A stretch of 64,000 bases of DNA from Tyto alba (GCF_018691265.1 NW_024881324.1:8373730-8437729), one strand, 5' to 3'; shown: positions 25,101-37,360, numbered from the stretch's first letter. Numbers and translations: made by a program. Notes: a model not told the origin generated them from the letters alone.

Positions 25101-28100
25101 AGTACTTAAAAGCAGTAATATACAAAAGCAAATTATTCTTTGCTGTTTCCCCACCTCTTGTTTTGGTAGAATTAATTTGGACATCCTGAGCAAAGATGAT
25201 GTCCAGTGTCTCCATCAGTTTGATTTAGCATGACCTCTTCACTGTCAGCAGAGGAATGTAAAAGATGGCAGTGGACATCTGTATGTAGGAAAATTTACAT
25301 GGCTGTGGGGTAGGATGCCTGCATAATCAAAAAGAAAAGAAAATATTAACTACTTAAAACACTTTACCATGAAATCGCCTTCTCCCCTCCCCCCACCCTC
25401 CCTTCCATGTTAAATCAGGTAGAAAAGTGTGATAATATTAAGGCTTAATCCAATTTAAATAAATTATTTTCTTGTAAATGTTAAAACAATCATTACATGC
25501 ATCATTTACCCCCTCCTCTGCCCATAGTCTTAAATTATGCTCTATTATAACAAGATGGAAAAAATATGCAGAAATGTTTCTTAAACATCAGAAATTTTGG
25601 TTTTGATTATATTCAGAGGTAAGAGTCATTAAGGAGTCCTAACAAAAAAAAAAAAAAAATCTTAGAAAGCATTATGGGATTTTTGTGTAGCAAACTTAAT
25701 TAAGAAATTTCTTTGCTAGGTTACCAACAATATTTTATTACAAGCTTAAGGTATAAGATTGTTACAGCTCTGTGTCGTGCTTGGCAGCAAAGAAAGAACA
25801 CATGTAAAGAACAATCTTGTTCTTACAATTAATTACAAATGTACAAATGAGTGATACATCAGACCCTGTCTACACTGCACAGTCATGCATTTATAACCAT
25901 TTCACCATACGCAGTTATTAAAAAGCATGCTTTATATCTACGGTAGCTTGATACCACATCACAGCCATGGGTAGTTATGTTTATTCATGCACAGCTACCA
26001 CCAGGCAGAACTATATGTACGCATCAGTGCATTTTAGCAAAATCTGCATCAAATAACCAGTAGTGCAGGTCTCTTCAACTAGCTTTTATTTTTTCCCCCC
26101 AAGTGGGCAGACTGGAAGCAAGATAGGAGAAGGCAAGCCAGAAAGGCATGGGTGGCAAAGAGCAGGTGGTGACAGGCAGCAGACTTCAGCCACTGGCCAT
26201 TCTGGGTCAGTTGATGTGGTGACCATCACCCAACAGGGACCACTTGGCAATCCATCCTGTTTCTCTCATGCATCCATACTGCCCCAAAACACACCTGCCA
26301 CAGAAGGGGTGAGGAATTCTCTCCCCACTGGCAACATAAATGGCTGAGGGGGAAACACCTGAGCCCTGGGCACTGTGAAATCCCTGGCTGCTGGTGGGCC
26401 CGCAGTTGGCGGGGACCCCCACTTGCAGTCTGAGGAGTGCCAGTGGAGGAGCCCTGCAAGGACATTTCTGCAGCATGGCAACCCCCACCACACGGGACAA
26501 CGAGCAACGGGACGCAGATGAGTTCTCGTAAGTAGAGAAGTCCGTCCTAAATCCTCCCCTGAGAAATCTCACTTCATCCAGCTGGGTTACTGGATCACAG
26601 TGAAGTGCTGAGTCTGGGTCCCCAGCAAGGGTGGAACACGGAGAGCTGCAGAAGAAAGAACAGTTCAAAGTGTGTCCATTTCAAGACTGAGCCAAGTCAC
26701 GAACCAACCCGCTATGGCTACAAGGACACTGGCACCTACACACCCTCATCCCTGTAGACACAGACCTAACTACACATTGCTCAAGGCTTATAACACTGAT
26801 CTCACAGGCAGGATTTAAAAATCACCACTCTGCTACTCTCTCCCCAGGCCAGCAAAGGATATTTTGCTTTAACCTCACGCCTTCAGTTCATGCTTCTCCC
26901 TAGGAACATTTGTTTCACTCAGCTATCCGAAGCCAGTCCTAGCCATGAGACTGAATAACACCAGTCTCACTGAGAAATGTTTCAACAAACCCAAACCACT
27001 GCAGCTCTGAGCATGTAAGTTGCCAGACAGTTTTACTGGTTATAGAGGGAATTCCGGTCTTTGACTCACTGGTAAGTAAGTGTTCCCATGCTGCTTCCTC
27101 ATCCACACAATTCCCTTGTCCTACACTGTTTGCCAAGAAAGCCTGAGATTATTTGTGTTATGCTCCCTGCAGAGAAACTACAACATACAAACATATAATT
27201 ATATAGCGATGAGAAGCTCCGGTTGCAAAAGCCATAAATTCTAAACAAGATTATCCTGGTTTTAAAATTCATCTTCCCTGATTCACGAGATGAGCCATCT
27301 CATGGCCCAGATAGGGAAGATGACATATTACGGTTTATGTTATGATTACATAAATTACCAGGCGCGCACTTACTAGAAAGGACTACTAGGGCTGTTGCCC
27401 ACACTTTTCATGACAGCTGCAGGTGTCATGTTCTCCTGTCAATTGATGGGAGACTGGTATAGGAACACAACATGACAAGCATATTTTTAATTTGCAGGCA
27501 ACACTAGCAGTTTGAAAACTTTTTAATTAATGAACACAACTGACTGGGTACGTGTATGCTGCAGAGCTGGCTAAACCGCTTTGGGTACTAGAGACAGACT
27601 TGGCTTTCCGCACTAATTTACCATCTCAGAGAAGCAATCTAAGGACAAACAATCATGCTTTTCAGTGGAATAAATCAGCACACCCAGACCCCTCTACTTC
27701 ATCAGCTGTACTGTTGGAGGTACTCAAACTGGCTTGTTCAAAGCTGGCTTTGGTGCCCCTGTAATCTGCAATACAGATCTAACCTTTGTTTTGTGGAAAT
27801 GCCACGGGCGGAGCGACTCCCACACCTCACCATCCCGCCTGAAGAGACACAGGGAGCCATCACTACAGCAGATCCAGCAGAGCTCAGCTGGAAGAGGGAA
27901 GAGAGGAGAAGCCAGGACACTGCCCACGGGGCCTGCAGAGCTACGTGCGTACTTCCGATCCCAGGGAAGCAATAACCTGATCAGTGCTCTCTTGGCAATA
28001 CACAGGCTTCAAAAAACATGTTTCCACTGTGCCCAGATATTCGCTTTAATAAACAAACTTTAATAAAACAAACAATTAAAAAAAAAAAAAAAAAAAAGCC

Positions 28101-29959
28101 AGATCCTCTCTCACAGCGATCCCTGCAAGCCAATTACAGAGAACCACTCTCGTGGGCCAGCAAGCAATCCCTTCCCAGGCCAGGCACCGAGCAGGAATGG
28201 AGCTTGCCACGGCTGCTGGGCAGCAAGGGCTGGGCCCACTGGAGCTTTGCAATAAAACAAACAGCTTGTTTGGCAGATAGCTATTTCTTCCTGGCTTGGT
28301 CAGCAGAAGGCACCATGGAAGCTGGCTGGTGACTTGAGCAAGCCCACTCCCTTCATGGTGTGTTGTGCCCGCATTAGTGGAGAAGGGAAATCTTAAGTTG
28401 TTCCCGAATCCCTTAAGAATTATAATGAAATGACTGACGCTTGGTCAGGCCATCCTTTCTCTGTTGTTGCTGATATTTTAAAACTAATTCAGCTTTTGCC
28501 ACAACTCACCCATGCCCTATATCTTTAATCTACAAACACTCAAGGATGATAATTCAGATTTATTATCCATATTCCCTGGGCTCACATTTCATAAACTATA
28601 AGCACACTCAAGAAAGAATGATTCCTAAAATAGCCAGGCATGTACATTTCCACCCTCTCTTCAGGAAAGCAGTTCAAAAACATAGGTCCTGCAGGTCCTT
28701 GTAACACTTAAAATTGCTAACCCAAACCTCTTGATAGCAGCAGGAGATATCTTCAGAAACAGCTGGGGTTTTATCTTAGCCTCTCACACCAAGCTACTAC
28801 ATACCGTCAACCGTGTTTATACAGGCCTTGCAGTGACAGAAGACATAGCACAAAGCAAGCAGAGCACAAATTCTGGTTCACATCTGCAGAAGACTTTGAA
28901 ATTGCACATCCAAAGCCAGCACATTATGAACTCAATAAAAGCAACAGAGATCACCACTGGAGCTATTAGAACTGGCTATCACAAACAAGAAATGAACATA
29001 CCCAAGCTTTGGGGCAACAAAAGCTATTACTAAGAATGAGCAAGTTGTTTTCATATTTACTTCCTACACTCTGCTCTTTGCTTAATGATTTCAGGATCTC
29101 GACTCTGTGTGCTGCTGGCATACCTCAAAAACTGTTCAAAAATCAAAAGGAGCCGAGAGCATCCAGCACCCTAAAGTATCAGGCCTTATCTATGCCATTA
29201 TTAAATGCTGAATTGTCTGATAAGCTTCCTCATGACTACAACAATAATTTGCTGTTTCTGTCCTTTCAGTAGGAGACACCACGATGTATGTTACTTGATT
29301 ATTTATACACATAACCTTTTATTAAAAGCACAGATTCCACTGTGCTCAAAATTAATTATACTTGGCTGTAATACAAATGATGTTTCCAATGTGAGAAATT
29401 TATGGTCAGTAACAAGGCAAAATGATGGCTAAACTTTGGCTTGCAAATTGGACACTAGCAGTGCTGCCCCTGCCAGTGCTGGAGCCGAGCTCAAGGCCTG
29501 ATTCACCACTTTTCCACACTACTCATCAGCTGGAACCAGCTCTGGGCAACTGAGCTGTTGTTTTTTTTTTTTTTCCAGCAGGAAAACTGAATGCGTCCTA
29601 TGCTTGAGAGGAGCATCATTACTGCCTCCTAAAATGGGCTCCAGTGTGCTACATCTCTTCTCAGAGCTGTACATACTCTCTCTTGGCAAATGAAGCCACC
29701 TCAAATAAGATTATCTTACTTCTTTCCTAGAAAGGCCTCGATGTCAGCTGCTGCTAAGGCAAATGGCCCTGAAGAGAGGCTCTGCTCAGACTGAGCTGAT
29801 GTGCAGACAGGAAGGGCAGATATACAAATGGCAGGTTTGTGGGGTGGCACAGGCTGAGCTGAGAGTCTCTAGAGCCTCCGGTCCACCCTGGAGAGTAAAA
29901 AACCCATGTTACCTCTTCCCTTCCTCCCTCAAAATCACCAGACAAGTTCTACAGCGAAG

Positions 29960-30400
29960 CTAGTCCTTGCCCCTTTCTGGCTACCTATTCCCTTCATTTT
30001 TCCCCAGCCCTTCCCCCTTATCACAACCTCTTTGGCTCGCCGCACTCACTCCAGCCCCACCCTCCACCTTCCCTTCCCAATTCTCCCCCCCGCTTTCCTA
30101 TGCCCCTTGCCAACAACAAAATGCCGGCAAGGCAATCATCTTCTCCTCTCCTGCTCCAGGGCTGCCCTGTGCCTCTTCTGACCACACTGGGCTCCCTTGG
30201 GTGCCATGTCCCGGCCACTGTCGCAACATATTGTGCCGCTCTGGGCAGGCCTATCATCGCGCAAAGGCAAAGGCAGAGGCGGCCGTGAAGAGATCCTCCC
30301 CTTGCCCACCTAGCCAACGCTGTCCTCCGATCACAACCTTGGCTGCGCTGGTCCCACGAGCCTGATCATCTGCATAGCTCAAAGTAAGAACTACACTCTC
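29960..30400. promoter_or_regulatory. CpG-enriched, pyrimidine-rich patch in the desert
   Basis: The plus strand is C/T-rich up to about 30200, then CpG-enriched to about 30400 (about 17 CpG in 400 bp by eye). It is followed by a purine-rich stretch to 30490. It stands out from the surrounding desert and may be a distal promoter or enhancer. Confidence 0.3.
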
Positions 30401-31049
30401 CGTAAGGCTGGAGGGGGAAGAGAATAGGGAGGAAGAAACATTTTAAATGGGAAACGAGAAGGAAGAAGAGGCGGAAGAAAGGAGGGACGGAGTATTTCTC
30501 TCAGCTCCCCCTTCCACCCATTAAGGCACACTCCTGTGCCCCTTCTTCCATGTAGAGCTCTTATTTAAGTGTAAAAGCATCTTATTTCAATTTAACAAAC
30601 TGGTTAAAATTACCAACTCAACTAGCATAAGTTCAGATTTATGCAAAATAACTGTTTGTGCAGCAACTTGCATGAAACAAAACCCAGAAGTGCATACCAA
30701 TTTGACGATTTTTGTTCAAACTTGTGTGCTTTCAAGGTTTTCATTCAAGCTTGTGTGCCTCAAGGGTTACTGTCCCACGGTCCTATTTCTCAACAGATGC
30801 AGGGCAACTAACCAAACTGTAGTAAATGCTGAACAATGTGGCAAGGACAAGCACCCTTACGTTACCAGCTGTAAAATGCGGTGAAATAAAATGCAAAGAA
30901 AAGAAAAGCTGACATAGTACTAAATTCAGCAAAGGAAAAGCAGACAAAGAACCAAATGAAGAGATACTGTTTCTTTCAGCAGTGCTCGCACCAAGAATGT
31001 CATGACTGTCCACAAGTGCTGCTTTCATCAGTTCTGTGAGCTGAAGGAA

Positions 31050-31110
31050 TATTATTAGCCCCATTTTACAGAATGTGAACTGAGGAAGTCAGAAATTAAG
31101 ATCTGGAGTC
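31050..31110 (-). mobile_element. MIR-like SINE fragment (3' part)
   Basis: ATTATTAGCCCCATTTTACA followed by GAATGTGAACTGAGGAAGTC resembles the reverse complement of the MIR 3' half (CCCCATTTTACAGATGAGGA and onward). Short and worn. Confidence 0.45.
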
Positions 31111-34100
31111 TCAAAGTACCTAAAACCAATTCTTGCTAGTATTAAGCATTGTATATTTCTTGAGTGTTCAAAGGATACAGTTTCCAGCAGCCTTTGGTGC
31201 AGATGCACACGTGTAGTCCTAAGACAACACATAAAATGAGGAACACAATGCAAGAGCTACAACAGGAACACTTTAGCAACCACAGACGTATTTATTTCCC
31301 TATCTCCTCTTCTACATTTTCAAGTGGGGGAACAAAGTATCCTGAACACTAGATTTGGATCAAAGAGCTATGATGGTCACAAGTCACAACTCATCACCCA
31401 CCTGACAACCGTAGCTATTTATGTACAAATTAGTAGTGCTGACCTGGCCACTATTAAAAGATTGATGTAAATGGCTTATCCAGCATCACACTCCTTGGCA
31501 GAGAATCAACTTCTCCAAAGCAACCTTCAGCTGCCTTAACAATGAGATTATGTCTCCCCTTCTTGCATTCATAGGAACACAGGAGGGTAAGAGTTCAACA
31601 AACAACACTCTCCTTCAGCACGCACTCTAATTCATCCCCAGAGCAGACTCATTTAATACACTGAATAAAACCCAACCATCCTATCGAGGGGGGAAGGGAA
31701 GGTATGCAATCTATTTTAAGATTATTGCAAAGCAATATATAGATGTATGGATGGAATTAAGATTGCATAAGCATTTTCTAATTCTGGAATTTTGTAACTT
31801 TTGTGTGCTTAACTTAGCCACTTTAATATCCTTTCACTCCAACCATCTGTGTAGTGTCTGTCTGCACGTGTATGTAAGGCTGCCTCAAGGATCCTGGAGA
31901 TGCTAGGCACCACCTCTCAATTACCCAGAGGACTTTAAATCACATGCATAAATCTACGTTGCATGAATCCGGCCCTATTGTACATGTGATACAGAATCTG
32001 CTACACATGTAAAGCTTAACTGCATGATGGCAGCTGCTGGTTGGGAAACCCTTAGGCCTAGATGCAGAGACACCACCTCGCATGTACACCAGCTTACTAG
32101 GTCACATGGTCTTTATGTTTGCATTTTATGTATATATTTAACAAACATGTGTACGTGTATGCATCTATTTAGCAAGTTAAAAAGGCTGTGGGGAAGTGGC
32201 CAAACTGACTGACAGCAACTGGCTACTCATATCTCTATTTCCCCAAGGGAAGAAATAAAAGGAAGTCCTACTTCCCTCTTCTGCGAGGGATTCATTCACA
32301 GCAGTATCCGTTTTTCTCTTAGATATGTATTGTAACTCTATCTTTAATATTCTACTCCAATATTACAGCAATGTGCTATGGGACTTTTACGACCAACGCA
32401 AAACAATAAGGCAGAATATGAATACAGGGAAGATAGGGTGTAAAACGTGACAAAAAGAGCCGGGGGGGGGAAACTCAAATTAGGGGATGTGGAAACCAGA
32501 AAGTCAGGTCTAGGCATCAACTCCTCAGTGGCAAGGTACCTACAGGCAGAGGCCCCTCTCTGATGGTCTCCACATCTCCTCCTTACCTGCTACATGAGAG
32601 TCAGCTGCCTGCGGTAAAGTTCCATCTTCTCAAACACAAACCAGAAATATGCTATACGTAAATAGTGTTGTCATCTGTGGCACAAAAAGCTGCTCTGCAG
32701 GAACAGGCCTGGATTTTACAAACCTAGGGATCTACTTTTATAGTTTCTTTACCTACTTTATCAAGCTTCTAGGAAACCATTCAATCCACTAAAGATGAGA
32801 ATTCCCAAATGTTACTACATCTCCATGAATCACCAACCAGATTCTAGGGCTAGAAGCAAGTTCTGTATTCCACAGCACAAAACTACCAACCCCCTCCCAC
32901 CCTCATCCTTCTCAGTGAGGATAAAAAAGTTTTGCCTTTATCCACACAAGAGATCAGATCTCAGAATTTAAAGTTGCATCCCTTTGCAGAAAACCTGTTC
33001 AGTGCTAGAGAAATTAATCTTGCCTTTTCTTATGCATAATTCAGGTAGATAGGCCACAGTTGAGGAAAAAGGTATCCAGAAATTATTTTTATGAACTGGT
33101 AAGCAGCCATCTGTCCACAATCACAGCCTGCCCTCAAGACAAGGCTCTTTATAGCTGAACTTGTCTGGAATCGTGCCCTTTGTTTGCAGACTGGTGAATT
33201 ATGGCTCACGAATTCACCCCATGTTCTTTCTGCCTCCCTCGTCCTGCTTGTGCCTATTGTTTTATCTGTTTGACCAAAAAGAAGAAACAACAAAAAACCT
33301 GAAACGGTTATGCTTTGGTTTATAGTAGATCCTCATTTTCCTTATGAACTAAATATTCTTTTTCATTTATTTGTTTTGACCAGCATCTGTACCAGGACCT
33401 TCCCCATTAGCTTACTGAAAATCTTGCCCCAGAACTGAGGACACCACAAACCACTTTGCATATGCATCTGCCTTCCAAGTTTGGAACTGTCAAAAGCAGT
33501 AGTCCCTGATTAAAAAAAGAAGTGCGGTCATATGTAAGTCAACCTATGATTAATGGTTTTTCCTATAACCTCAGACAGATTTTATCTGCATTGAGAAGTG
33601 AAGCAGGCAAATATTATGAAAGCTCCGGTAGCCAGAGAGGTATCACCAAGGTTCCTTCTTAATGAAGCTTCCTCTCACTTTTCACCAGAATCATGCTCTA
33701 GAAGATTATCTTATGCTCTAGAAAGTCACCATATTTTACCTCTTGCTCAGAGATAAACGCACCTAGGATATTTGGGACGTTTAGTATATACAAGTCCAAA
33801 TGAATAATGCATAAAATGTGTTATTCTCATGCAAAGAAATAATCCACAATATCATCACACACACACACACACACCCTCAAAAAACAAAACAAAACAAAAC
33901 ACCAAAGCTTTTTGAACAATAGTATCATATGTCACACCACTGAGCCTGTTCTGACCTTTGCAAGTTGTTGGAAAGGTTGACTCTGGATGGTGTTAAAAAC
34001 TAACTGTAGAACACATAAATCCAGTTTTGGGGTTCCTTTATTGATCTGTGTAATTCCTTGTAAAAGGATTATGTACAATGAAGAAATGAATGAGATGCAA

Positions 34101-35249
34101 ACAAAGAAACTCTACCATGCTAACGTTAGTTACTTCTCAAACACTTTCAAGGCACAATATAGTTGGAAGCATCCAGGATGAAACTTGCTATCAAATTAAA
34201 AAAAAAAAAAAAAGTGATAAAATGTAATGGCAAACACTGGTAACAGCAGCAGTTAACCTTGGGTACAAACTGCTATTGTATCAGCATTTAATTAATTTTG
34301 TAAGCCAGTTCCGCTCCAGTATTTAAAAGGTCAGACTCCGAAACACACACCAGCTAGAACTGAAAGGCAAGATCCACTATACACAGCATATACATAATAT
34401 GATGCCCTGTATAACAGGACACAGATGTAAATAGAGTCATGGACTTACGGAAAAGGTTTCTGCCACCCAGCCTCGAAGAGAAAATTCATTAGTTTGAACT
34501 GACAGTAAGCTCTTGTTCAACACGTGGCACAAAAGCCAGTAGCAAACATAGCAACACCGACTTAAGAACACTCAGGAAGTAATCTCCAAAGCAAGGGGGA
34601 GAAACAGTTGCTTTCGCTACCTTATGTTATTTGAGAAAAGCCAGGTAGGTTTGCTACAAGAACCTTTTGCTCAGTTGTTGACTTAGAATTACATGAATGA
34701 CTAGCTTTGTCTCTTCTGGCTTTCCAAACCATTTCCTGGAACGGGAGAGAATATCATAGACTCATCATCATTAATTGAAGAAAACCCAAGACAAAAGTGT
34801 TTTCTTCCAAGTATGTCCTAGATCTTCAAGCTACATAAACACCTTAATAAAAATAAGTGAGGGCAGAAAGTTAAACAGCTCTACAAGAAATGTGCATATT
34901 TCCAATTTAAAGGAACAAAAATCTCTCTTCAGACTTACACTTAGAAATAACATATATTTTTCTACAAGAGGCCCAAAGAAAAGGCTTCGAAAGATTAACT
35001 TTATCACAAGTAGTATTACCATAAATGCTTGTTGTTGGATGAGGCCCAGCATAGATATTTTTTTTCAGTTTTTCACTAAACAAAACTAGGAAAAAGAGCC
35101 CTAAAATGGTTAGTAGTAAGCATAAAGAAGGGAAAACTAAGAAATTATGACATAACTTGATTTTTTTGAATTTAGTGTCTTGAACATGATTTGAATAGTA
35201 TTTCTAAGGTAAGGGATAACACTATGTTTGCTTATCTACACAAGTGAGG
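31111..35249. other. Gene desert, segment 5
   Basis: Ordinary AT-leaning non-coding DNA with the CA/AAAAC microsatellite, a G9 run at 32462-32470 and poly(A) at 34198-34213. I see no gene or clear element. Confidence 0.65.
33856..33902. repeat. (CA)n followed by (AAAAC)n microsatellite
   Basis: About nine CA units are followed by a short link and several AAAAC units. Confidence 0.85.
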
Positions 35250-35360
35250 AAGGATGACCTCATGGTTAAGATGGAAGGCTAGGAACCAGGGAGCGAGGTT
35301 CTGGGGAGTCCTGGGTATCCTGCTCTCCTGACTGAGTACAGCTACTCAACAACCTCACAC
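35250..35360 (+). mobile_element. Possible MIR/tRNA-derived SINE head
   Basis: CTCATGGTTAAGATGGAAGG, GGAACCAGGGAGCGAGGTTC and CTGACTGAGTACAGCTACTC follow the order of the tRNA-related head of MIR-type SINEs, with A-box-like and B-box-like segments. Divergence is high, so the assignment is tentative. Confidence 0.35.
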
Positions 35361-36587
35361 GAAAGTTTTCACTGCAGGGGAGCAGAGGTAATACCCTTCG
35401 GAAGGGATGTGAACATATAAACTGCATTTGGAAGCCGGGGCAAAGCCCCTACAGAGTTACATAAACGTAGGCATTAGCATAGAGGTATGTCACGTCCTAG
35501 CTAGTGGTGAGTTGCAGAGAAAAGGACAAACAGCCACCGAGTACAGTGATACCTCACCAGAGAAATCTCTTCTTCCTCCCTACCCCTGGAAGAGATGCAA
35601 TCCACCATTAAAGAACCGCTGTGTTTTCGCTGGAGATGCATCTTCCACTTCGCACCCAGTTCCCTGCTTTTTTTTTTTTTTTTTGGTAACTGAAAAATAA
35701 ATAAATAATTTTTAGAATGGAGAATTTGAACTTGCGGGTTCAAAATCAGCAGGTTTCCAAGCCCCCCTCAGCTGATCCAGCGGGCGCTGCCCCAGCCCCG
35801 GCACCCCGCTCCCCTCAGCGCCCCGGCCTCCCGGGGCGGCAGGGAGGGAGGGAGGGGACGGACGCCGACTGCTGCTGGGCTCTCCGCAGCTCGCTGCCGC
35901 AGAGCCGGGGATATTTTTATTTTTTTTAGAAAAAAAAAAAAAAAAAAAGCACACATCCACACAAAAAGGTTCTTTTCCCCGGCACGCCGGACCACCGGCC
36001 CGGGGGCCGCGGGGCAGCCCAGCTGAGGCGTTTCGGTGGGAGGGAAGGAGGGAGGAGGCGCGACCTCAGGATACCTTTGAGACACACCGAGGCGAGGCGG
36101 CGAGCCTCGCACAGCCCAGCCCGGCCCGGCCCGGCCGCCTGTCCTGAGCTGACACCGCCCGGCAGGCAAGGCGGGCGGCCCCGCGGCCGGGCCCGGCGCA
36201 GCCCACAGACGCGAAGTTTCGTGCCGCCGCTTCCCAGCCCAACCCAGACACGTTAATCCCCGCGCTCCGCCGGCAGCCTCCCGCGGCGCCTGCCTGCCTC
36301 CCCGTCAGCGATTCCCAACAAACTTCTCCTCCTCCACCGCCCGCCCGCCCGCCCGGCCAAGCCTGGCCGAGCCTCCGCACCGACACCCCGCAACGCTCCT
36401 CACACAGAACCCCCCCCTCCCGCGGCCCTCGGTGGTAGAGGCGGGGGGGGGGGGGCGGAAAACAAGCAAAGCCGAGCGGGGGGAACCAACAGAGAGAGAC
36501 GAGGAGGGAGGAAAGGGCGAGCGTCGCGAAGGGGGTTCCTCGCCCAGCCGCCAATCGGCGGCGGGCACGGGCGGGCGGGCCGCGCAG

Positions 36588-36607
36588 GGCACGCCGGGAG
36601 GTGTAGT
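36588..36607 (-). promoter_or_regulatory. ZNF143/Staf binding site (SBS), near-consensus
   Basis: On the minus strand this reads ACTACACCTCCCGGCGTGCC. The known SBS consensus is ACTACAnnTCCCRGMRTGCC, so the match is essentially complete. ZNF143 (with THAP11/HCFC1) typically sits close to the start of CpG island promoters, often divergent ones. Confidence 0.7.
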
Positions 36608-36646
36608 TCCCCCGCCGTCGCCATTTTGTGGCGGAGGGGAACTACA
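36602..36646. promoter_or_regulatory. 11-bp inverted repeat flanking a YY1 core
   Basis: TGTAGTTCCCC at 36602-36612 is matched by its exact reverse complement GGGGAACTACA at 36636-36646. The left arm contains the 5' part of the SBS, and the right arm starts a second, imperfect SBS-like copy on the plus strand (ACTACAACTTTCCCGCC) that merges into an E2F-like site. The spacer contains CGCCATTTTG (36619-36628), the reverse complement of a YY1 core (AAAATGGCG). Confidence 0.65.
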
Positions 36647-37160
36647 ACTTTCCCGCCAGCAAGGACGATTCTCGGGGGGCCCTGTGCCGGAGCCCCCACC
36701 GGCGAGGCCAGGTGTTGCCAGCGCGGCGGAGCCCTCCCCCCTCGCCCCCGGTGCGTGCCCCCGAGCCGGGGGGAGGCGCGGCGGGCGCAGGGCCGGAGCG
36801 GAAGGAGAAGCCCCGGGCAGACGGGAGGGGAGGAGAGGCGGCTACGGGGCGGGGAGGGGGCAGGGCAGGGCGACCGAGCGTGCTGCGTGGTGAGGGACCG
36901 TCGCCAAACTCCCCTCTCGGGTTTGCGGCGCAGGGCTTGGCGGCGACCTTGGCTGGCCGGTGGCCGCGCTTAAATGCAAAAAAAAAAGAGGTGGGAGGAG
37001 GAGGAAGGAGTGTGGGGGGGTATGTGTGAAAGGGAAGCGTGTGACGCTTGACCCGCATGAGGTGTTTAGCGAGGCCTGTTGCGTGCGTTGAACGCAGCGG
37101 AGCGGGTGGGAGGTGGGCGTTGCGTCTTCTGTCCCGGTTGGGAGTTCAAGCCAGGCCCTA

Positions 37161-37261
37161 AGCGGTTGTATGTATGTGTGTGTGTGCGTGCGTGTGCCCG
37201 TGTGTGTACATATATATATATATATACAGACACGCGCGCACACACACACGCAGACATATAT

Positions 37262-37264
<3 letters not shown>
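37161..37264. repeat. Alternating purine-pyrimidine repeat (TG / TA / CA hairpin)
   Basis: The order is (TG)n with TA and CG steps, then (TA)n around 37209-37225, then (CA)n with CG steps, then TATATATTATA. The TG arm can pair with the CA arm across the TA centre, so the whole block can fold as a cruciform or adopt Z-DNA. Confidence 0.85.

Positions 37265-37266
<2 letters not shown>

Positions 37267-37308
<42 letters not shown>
37267..37308. repeat. Poly(A) tract, 42 bases
   Basis: This is an uninterrupted run of 42 A directly after the TG/TA/CA block and 12 bases before ATTTAAA. Long dA:dT tracts exclude nucleosomes. The length probably varies between individuals. Confidence 0.9.
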
Positions 37309-37310
<2 letters not shown>

Positions 37311-37320
37311 AGCCAGGTCC

Positions 37321-37360
37321 ATTTAAAGTTGCTGCCGGAGAGCTGTTCTCATTGGTTAGG
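37321..37360 (+). promoter_or_regulatory. Proximal promoter elements: ATTTAAA and inverted CCAAT
   Basis: ATTTAAA at 37321-37327 resembles a weak TATA element. CATTGGTTAG around 37350-37359 is an inverted CCAAT in NF-Y form. They stand between the A42 tract and the GCC-rich leader, which makes this the most likely site of the main JARID2 start region. No start site can be proven from sequence alone. Confidence 0.4.

Larger units (their letters stand above)
15585..31049. other. Gene desert, segment 4
   Basis: No coding gene is supported. It has homopolymers at 15976-15994 (T), 19750-19765 (A), 21360-21379 (A), 22998-23016 (T), 23490-23512 (A), 24540-24553 (A), 25643-25659 (A), 28078-28097 (A) and 29559-29574 (T). 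An AT-rich conserved-looking block lies at 19840-20240, a perfect 11-bp hairpin at 22089-22115, and a CpG- and pyrimidine-rich patch at 29960-30400. The 26.1-26.7 kb stretch is GC-richer and gives chance open frames on both strands. Confidence 0.65.
35750..37150. promoter_or_regulatory. CpG island promoter upstream of JARID2
   Basis: There is an abrupt change from CpG-poor desert to very GC- and CpG-rich sequence with many GGGCGG/CCGCCC boxes, including a CCCG tandem at 36341-36355 and a long G-run at 36442-36454. It holds a CCAAT box at 36551 (CCAATCGG, good NF-Y form), the ZNF143-like element at 36588-36607, a YY1 core at 36619-36628 and an E2F-like TTTCCCGCC at 36649-36657. The core elements lie about 1.4 kb before the JARID2 ATG. 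They may therefore drive a longer JARID2 leader, a divergent antisense transcript, or both. A good minus-strand donor (TCAAAG then GTATCC, exon end at 36075) would allow a spliced divergent transcript. Confidence 0.85.

Noticed and set aside
26207..26668. 153-codon minus frame at 26.2-26.7 kb
   Set aside because: No recognised similarity, no splice context and shadow frames in the other registers. Considered chance.
27734..28063. Overlapping 80-110 codon frames before the AATAAA/poly(A)
   Set aside because: Several frames are open on both strands, none matching a known protein. The poly(A) arrangement is kept as a finding but not as a gene.
34751..34775. ATCATAGACTCATCATCATT as a CR1 terminal repeat
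   Set aside because: The CR1 end in this orientation should continue into GGTTTGGGTTGGAAGGGACC-like text, and it does not.
36066..36893. Long overlapping frames on both strands in the promoter island
   Set aside because: High GC removes stops in all frames. Base composition explains them, and the region has promoter motifs.
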